Assembly: GCA_025361105.1 (NCBI GenBank)
Contig: JANYAW010000005.1
Span: 1 to 25,327, forward strand
Length of the DNA stretch: 25,327 bases
Source of the DNA: Rhodocyclaceae bacterium
Lineage (GTDB): Bacteria > Pseudomonadota > Gammaproteobacteria > Burkholderiales > Rhodocyclaceae
Direction of reading: 5' to 3'
This document shows, in pieces, positions 20,399 through 25,327 of this stretch. Position numbers and translations under genes: made by a program. The notes beneath the pieces were generated by a model. The model did no database searches. It saw only the letters and a program-made list of their open reading frames with translations, and was not told the origin of the DNA. Positions within the stretch are counted from its first letter, which is position 1; every line of letters starts with the position of its first letter.

Positions 20399-23179
20399 TC
20401 AGAACTTGTAGGTTGCCTTGACATACACAAAACGGCCCAGCGGATCGTATTGCGCAGGATCAAACCCATAAGCAAAGAAGTTCACTGTGTTGATGTAGAG
20501 CGGTGGATCTTTGTCGAACAGATTCTTCGCGCCAATGGAGAGGTTTAGATCTTTGCTATACGAGTAACGCGCCTGCAAATCGTAAATCGAATAGCCGGGA
20601 ACGAAGTGACGGTTGCCATTCAGATCGGGGCCGTCTTCATAACGATCAGTGTAATTTTGCGTCAAGGTCGCACCGAAAGCGCCATAAGTCCAGTCGAAAT
20701 TAATCTTGTGTTTGTATTTGAGAATCGTCCCACCGAGACTGGTCAGTTTCAGCGCGGCACCCACTGCATCAACTTGCGTACCGATAGCGTTCTCAGTCCC
20801 GTCAGGCGTCTTTAGTGATGCCTTGGTCATGCGCGTCGCGTTGTAATCGACGGTCAGCTTGCCGAAACTGAACTTATCGCTCCAGCTTGCACCAAGGTCG
20901 AATCCGGCAAACTTCGCCAGACCGGCATTGATTTGACGTTCATCGACGACATTGGCTGAACCGTCTGGATTGAAAGTTACGTACTGATTGTTGACACCAT
21001 GCGCCTGATTGACCAACGCCAGAGCCGTCGCTGCGGTGACGTATTTGTCGATCTTGATCGCAAAATAATCCACATTCAACTTGACGTTTTTCATTGGCGC
21101 AACCATGGCTCCAAGCGACCACTGCTTGGACTTCTCTGGAACCAGTGATGCGTTACCGCCAAACTTCGCGTTCGCTTGATAGTTAGGCCCTGCCACCGGG
21201 TCGGTATATTGCTCGCTCGTACCCAAAGTCTCCGGGTTATAAAGTTCCTTCAAAGATGGCGCACGAAAGCCTGTGCCGTAGCTGGAACGAATGCTGACGA
21301 TATCCATCGGCGCATAGCGCATGCTGACTTTGCCGGTAATCGGGCTACCGTCTTTTTGCAAGTCACCGTAGCGGTCACCACGCATCGACACATTGGCTTC
21401 GAGATTTTTCAAGAACGGTAGATTGACTTCAGAGAACACACTGGTAATGGTGCGGCTTCTAGCAATTGGCAGAACGCCACCACCAAGACCTGCAATATCC
21501 CCGGAGGCCAGAATTGGTGGCGAGGAAATTTCGAAGCGCTGGCTGTGCACTTCGCCGCCGACTGACACAGCAATTTCGCCACCGGCTAAATTACCAATCG
21601 CGTTTGAGACGCGACCATCCCAGGCATTGGTGGTGAACTTGGCACCCACGGTCGGGCCGATGTACTTGGCCTTGGCCACTTCGGCCGCCACGTTGGCCGG
21701 CTGAATGCCGCCCAGTGACCACGGATTCCAGTTGTCGGTTGCGTTGTTCAGTGCACGCGCCAAACCTAGTTGTGAAAAATAACCATCAATCACTTGACCG
21801 GCAACCAGACTTTGATCATGGGTTATTGCAGTATCGTAATCCCAGCCTTTGTAGACGCCCTTCAATCCTGCGGTAAATCGATTTTGGGTATTTTCATCAC
21901 GCGAGGTTCGTTCGCCAGCAACGAAGGCGCGCTGTGTCACGGCCAATACTTTGCCAACCATTGCGCCAAGACCATGGGTATTGAGCCACGCGGTAGGGTA
22001 GTTCGGATTGGTCGGACGAATCAACAACGCGGGCGACACGCCGGTTCCAGCAAACGCGGTATCTGTCGCCAGAAAACTGCTGCGGACTGGCGACGGTTGA
22101 ATCGCTTGCTGGTTAACATTGTGAACACGAGAAAACTGGGCGTAAAACTCGGTCGTCTCGTCCAGCTTGAAGCGCGCAGAACCTGTCACATTTTGTTTGT
22201 CGGTCTTGGGAATCAAACGCACCGACGCAGCCGAATCGAAGAAGCAACGACCCGCGCTGGTGCTGGGTGCAGCCGGGCCCGGTTGAATGAAATGGTTATC
22301 GAAATTACAGCCGATTGAGTCGGCTAGCGGATTGCCATAGTAGGAGGAACGAACACCCAGCGGATTGGCTGCGTTACCGGCGTTGGCGGCACGTGTATCA
22401 CCAAGCGCCGTATTCCACACGCCTTCAATGTTGCCACCACCCGTGGCACCGTTGGTGAAAAACGGCGGCACATTCCCTGACTTGGCAAAGTCACGATTGC
22501 TGGCTTTGAGTTCGGTTTGCGATTCCATACCAACCGACATCATGAGGTTGAATTTATCTTTGGCGAGCGAACCGTAACCCATTACCACATTGGCTTTATC
22601 TGATTTGCCGCCGCCATCACGGGTGGGGCCGCCAGCGGTATACGATGCCTCAACACCCTGGAAATCTTTGCGCGTGATGAAGTTGATTACACCAGCCATT
22701 GCGTCGGAACCGTAGATCGACGATGCGCCGTCGGTCAACACATCGATCCGTTCGATAGTCTCAACCGGAATAGCATTGACATCGACCGCCGCTGAATCAT
22801 ATCCAAACGGTGCCAAGCGGCGACCGTCGACGAGAATCAGCGTACGTTGATCACCCAGCCCGCGCAGCGACACCGTTGAACGACCATAAGTTGAGTTGCC
22901 GGCGCCCATCGATTTGGTCACACCACCGGCCGCGCTCACACTGGGTAGCGATGCCATCAAGGACTCAATATTCACCGCGCCGGTTTTGGCGATGTCTTCA
23001 CGCGTAATAATTTGCACCGGCAGTGCTTGTTGTTCCAGCGACTGCTTAATACTCGAACCCGTCACCTCGACGCGCTGTACAGCTTCTTGCGCCAAGACGG
23101 TCTGCGCTGCGGCGGTGATTGCGATTGCCGAACATGCTTGGGCGACTCTTATCGCCAGTTGTTTTTGCTTGAGAATCAT
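20399..23179 (-). CDS. TonB-dependent outer membrane receptor
   Basis: A 926-residue receptor for energised uptake across the outer membrane. I place the start at the ATG at 23179 (MILKQKQLAIRV) because TTAGGAGA lies directly upstream and a signal peptide follows (hydrophobic ACSAIAITAAA, cleavage after VLAQ near residue 30); a 13-residue upstream extension is less likely. A TonB-box-like VEVTGSSIKQ begins the mature protein. The plug domain shows LPVQIITREDIAKTGA, SLRGLGDQRTLILVDGRRLAP and IYGSDAMAGVINFITRKDF. The beta-barrel ends with the canonical aromatic residue (VKATYKF). Gene and divergent regulator share an upstream region. The ligand is unknown; supplying substrate to the catabolic operon is possible but unsupported by sequence. 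Confidence 0.95.
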   Translation of the reverse strand: MILKQKQLAIRVAQACSAIAITAAAQTVLAQEAVQRVEVTGSSIKQSLEQQALPVQIITREDIAKTGAVNIESLMASLPSVSAAGGVTKSMGAGNSTYGRSTVSLRGLGDQRTLILVDGRRLAPFGYDSAAVDVNAIPVETIERIDVLTDGASSIYGSDAMAGVINFITRKDFQGVEASYTAGGPTRDGGGKSDKANVVMGYGSLAKDKFNLMMSVGMESQTELKASNRDFAKSGNVPPFFTNGATGGGNIEGVWNTALGDTRAANAGNAANPLGVRSSYYGNPLADSIGCNFDNHFIQPGPAAPSTSAGRCFFDSAASVRLIPKTDKQNVTGSARFKLDETTEFYAQFSRVHNVNQQAIQPSPVRSSFLATDTAFAGTGVSPALLIRPTNPNYPTAWLNTHGLGAMVGKVLAVTQRAFVAGERTSRDENTQNRFTAGLKGVYKGWDYDTAITHDQSLVAGQVIDGYFSQLGLARALNNATDNWNPWSLGGIQPANVAAEVAKAKYIGPTVGAKFTTNAWDGRVSNAIGNLAGGEIAVSVGGEVHSQRFEISSPPILASGDIAGLGGGVLPIARSRTITSVFSEVNLPFLKNLEANVSMRGDRYGDLQKDGSPITGKVSMRYAPMDIVSIRSSYGTGFRAPSLKELYNPETLGTSEQYTDPVAGPNYQANAKFGGNASLVPEKSKQWSLGAMVAPMKNVKLNVDYFAIKIDKYVTAATALALVNQAHGVNNQYVTFNPDGSANVVDERQINAGLAKFAGFDLGASWSDKFSFGKLTVDYNATRMTKASLKTPDGTENAIGTQVDAVGAALKLTSLGGTILKYKHKINFDWTYGAFGATLTQNYTDRYEDGPDLNGNRHFVPGYSIYDLQARYSYSKDLNLSIGAKNLFDKDPPLYINTVNFFAYGFDPAQYDPLGRFVYVKATYKF

Positions 23180-23272
23180 TTTGTCTCCTAAGGGTGATTG
23201 CCTGAATGTGGTTCGCACGCGAATTTGATTTCGTGTCGGCAGCGGCAGTATTGGCGGCAGCGAAAATCACGT

Positions 23273-23301
23273 CCTTAAAATGACCTTAAGATTTGCTTAA
23301 A
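23273..23301. promoter_or_regulatory. Three direct repeats with 11-bp period upstream of receptor and regulator
   Basis: CCTTAAA (23273-23279), CCTTAAG (23284-23290) and GCTTAAA (23295-23301) share the core CTTAA and start exactly 11 bp apart. OmpR/PhoB-type winged helices typically bind tandem sites with about 11-bp spacing, and the divergent gene to the right encodes such a DNA-binding domain. The array lies 94 bp from the receptor start and 95 bp from the regulator start. A TGTAAT hexamer with an upstream TG (23340-23345) is a plausible extended -10 for the regulator. The rest of 23180-23395 shows nothing else clear. Confidence 0.6.
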
Positions 23302-23395
23302 CCTGCTGAAAGTGGCTTTTCGCGGGCTTCAGCTGCTGGTGTAATAGGAGAAGACGCGCACCCCGTCGCTTGAGGTGGCCTTTGGAGTTATCGAT

Positions 23396-25327
23396 TTGCA
23401 AACTGGAAAAACTTACCGTTTCGGCGACTTCGAGCTTCAGCCCGATGAACACCGCTTGCTCGTTGGTGGCGCGCCGACGGCCTTGGGTGCGCGTGCGCTC
23501 AATTTGCTGCTTGCGCTGGTAGAACACGCAGGGCAACTGGTGACCAAGGATGCGCTACTTGAACGTGTATGGCCCGGCGTAGTGGTCGAAGAAAATAATT
23601 TGCAAGTGCAAATATCGACCTTGCGAAAATTGTTGGGCACCGATGCCATTGCGACCGTGGTTGGCAAGGGTTATCGCTTTACGCCTGAAATAATTATTAA
23701 GTCTGCTGCTGTTGCACATAGCCAACACTTCTCGCCGCATGCGCATTCCAACCTGCCGCTTCATCTTGGCGCACTCATCGGACGTGAACGTGAGTTGGTT
23801 CAACTTCACGCACTGCTTGCTCAAGAACGCCTGGTCACGGTGACCGGGTCAGGTGGCGTCGGCAAGACGCGCTTGATGTTGGCGTGCGCACAAGATATTG
23901 AACCTCGGTTCAGTGCGGGGGCATGGCTGATTGAACTAGCAAATCAAAACGATCCGAATATGGTCGCTGCCGCCGTTGCGGCTTCCCTGAGGCTCGAAGT
24001 GAAAGATGCTGCGTCGGCCACCAATGCACTGGTTCGTTACCTGCGTGACAAACAAATTTTGTTGCTGTTGGATAACTGCGAACACCTCGTCGATGCGGTC
24101 GCAGCGCTGGTCGAATCACTGTTGGCCGTCGCCCCACAACTGCAAGTGATAACCACCTCACAAGATGTTTTGGGCTTGAGCGGCGAGCAAATTTTTCGCG
24201 TCCCTTCGCTGCTGTTGCCGCCCGACAACCCAATCACCGCCGAGCTTGCCTTGCGCTACGGTGCGATTACGCTGTTCATCGAGCGCGCAAAACTGGGCGA
24301 TCCGAATTTTCTATGCAATGACAGCAATGCGCTGCTGATTACGACAATTTGTCGGCGGCTCGATGGCATCCCGCTGGCTATTGAAATGGCTGCCGCGCGC
24401 GTCGGGACGCTTGGGCTCGCCAGCGTCGCACGCTTGCTCGACGAACGATTTTTGGCGCTGACTGCGGGTCGTCGCAGCGCCGTGCCGCGACAGCAAACTT
24501 TGCAGGCCACGCTGGATTGGAGTTTCAGTCTGCTCGCCGAGCGAGAGCGTATCGTGTTTCGCCGCGTGTCCAATTTCGTCGGCGGCTTTTCACTCGCTGC
24601 TGCAATAGCCGTGGCTGCTGACGATAATCTTGACCAAAGCGAGGTCATCAATGCCGTCAGTATTTTGGTAACGAAATCCTTACTCACAGTAGATACTAGC
24701 CAAGGTCAATGGCGCTATCGTTTGTTGGAAGTCGCGCGGGCTTATGCGCTGGTGCGATTGGCTGAAAGCGGCGAAATCAACGACGTTGCACGCCGTGCCG
24801 CTGAGCATTACGTTTCGATATTTACGCCATGCTTTGACGATTGGACACGGCTTTCTGACGAAGCATTTGATGCCCGCTATATGCCCGATTTGGAAAATTT
24901 GCGTCTTGCCCTGGATTGGGCATTTGGTTCGCGTGGCGATGTACAAATAGGACTGGCGCTGACCGGTTTATCCGGCCCTCTATGGGTTGGCCCCTTGATG
25001 GTGAGCGAATCCGAACGGCGGCTGGAGACGGCGTTCACACGGGTAGAGTCGCGGACGCCACCTGCCGTGGTGGCTGCTCTGCATTTGGCGGCCGGATCTT
25101 TCTACTATTGGCGGGTGAACGAGCAGTCGCTCAGTGCATTGCGTTCGGCCGGAGCCATGTTGCGCGAACTGGGTGAAACCATTAGCGCTGGCTACGCCCT
25201 GCTGTTACTGGGAAACACTTTAGCGGCGATTGGCAGGAAGGAGGCCGAAGAGACGCTGGCGGAAGCGCAAAAACTCCTCATCAACTGCAAGCGGCCGCGT
25301 TTGCTGGCGCTCCAACCAAAAGTTCTG
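23396..25327 (+). CDS. Winged-helix/NB-ARC ATPase transcriptional regulator (3' end outside window)
   Basis: An open frame of 644 codons that continues past the right edge. Residues ~5-100 are an OmpR/CadC-type winged helix (YRFGDFELQPDEHRLL, ALVEHAGQLVTKDALLERVW, ENNLQVQISTLRKLLG, VVGKGYRF). A NB-ARC/AAA-type ATPase follows, with Walker A GSGGVGKTRL (K157) and Walker B ILLLLDNCEHL (D226), then RLDGIPLAIEMAAARVG and a helical, probably TPR-like, C-terminal part. I choose TTG 23396 because GGAG lies 8 nt upstream and the family starts here; GTG 23375 is an alternative. Such one-protein regulators couple ligand sensing to ATP-driven switching. Its divergent orientation to the receptor suggests it controls that gene and itself through the 11-bp repeats. 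Confidence 0.9.
   Translation, partial: MQTGKTYRFGDFELQPDEHRLLVGGAPTALGARALNLLLALVEHAGQLVTKDALLERVWPGVVVEENNLQVQISTLRKLLGTDAIATVVGKGYRFTPEIIIKSAAVAHSQHFSPHAHSNLPLHLGALIGRERELVQLHALLAQERLVTVTGSGGVGKTRLMLACAQDIEPRFSAGAWLIELANQNDPNMVAAAVAASLRLEVKDAASATNALVRYLRDKQILLLLDNCEHLVDAVAALVESLLAVAPQLQVITTSQDVLGLSGEQIFRVPSLLLPPDNPITAELALRYGAITLFIERAKLGDPNFLCNDSNALLITTICRRLDGIPLAIEMAAARVGTLGLASVARLLDERFLALTAGRRSAVPRQQTLQATLDWSFSLLAERERIVFRRVSNFVGGFSLAAAIAVAADDNLDQSEVINAVSILVTKSLLTVDTSQGQWRYRLLEVARAYALVRLAESGEINDVARRAAEHYVSIFTPCFDDWTRLSDEAFDARYMPDLENLRLALDWAFGSRGDVQIGLALTGLSGPLWVGPLMVSESERRLETAFTRVESRTPPAVVAALHLAAGSFYYWRVNEQSLSALRSAGAMLRELGETISAGYALLLLGNTLAAIGRKEAEETLAEAQKLLINCKRPRLLALQPKVL

Noticed and set aside
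1..25327. CRISPR array, rRNA genes, riboswitch or replication origin
   Set aside because: No regularly spaced long repeats, rRNA segments or DnaA-box clusters were seen by eye.

Overview
The window looks like chromosome of a betaproteobacterium, probably Burkholderiales or a close relative. The evidence is the gene order nadD-rsfS-rlmH-maf-rng at the left edge, a mid-range GC content judged by eye, and a large TonB-dependent receptor paired with a winged-helix/NB-ARC regulator. The species cannot be named from the sequence alone.

Layout. (1) 1-3346: core block with the 3' end of nadD, then rsfS, rlmH, maf, rng and a tRNA-Gly(CCC). (2) 3354-3850: a small KOW-motif gene on the minus strand and a frameshifted remnant of a DUF1579-like gene. 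(3) 3953-16810: eleven tightly packed plus-strand genes that read as one operon, followed by an SDR dehydrogenase (16936-17715) and an FCD-type GntR regulator (17806-18543). (4) 18544-20378: a convergent intergenic stretch with several hairpins, an intact exported DUF1579-like protein on the minus strand, and an IS256-type transposase with an altered N-terminal region. (5) 20399-25327: a TonB-dependent receptor (minus) divergent from a winged-helix/NB-ARC regulator (plus, cut by the window edge). Their shared upstream region holds three direct repeats spaced exactly 11 bp.

The most interesting part is the operon. It combines a PEP-synthase/PPDK-like phosphotransfer module with a biotin carboxylase module and beta-oxidation enzymes. 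The phosphotransfer module is a stand-alone swivelling-domain protein, a PPDK-like protein without its C-terminal PEP/pyruvate barrel, and a winged-helix companion. The carboxylase module is a BCCP, a biotin carboxylase and a pyruvate-carboxylase-type carboxyltransferase. The remaining enzymes are an acyl-CoA synthetase, a thiolase, an acyl-CoA dehydrogenase and an SDR; a SurE phosphatase and a 521-residue protein of unknown family complete the set. The carboxylase and carrier subunits keep their catalytic residues. The carboxyltransferase subunit does not: the usual carbamylated Lys is Tyr175, one metal His is Asn207, and the usual Thr/Ser of the GGM motif is Gly304.

My working hypothesis is an ATP-driven activation and carboxylation of a ketone, enol or phenol-like substrate. 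CoA ligation, oxidation and thiolytic cleavage would follow, under the control of the adjacent GntR protein. The parts list is read from sequence; the pathway is inference. The PPDK-like gene carries an apparent one-base frameshift near 8600 that could be a sequencing error or a real lesion.
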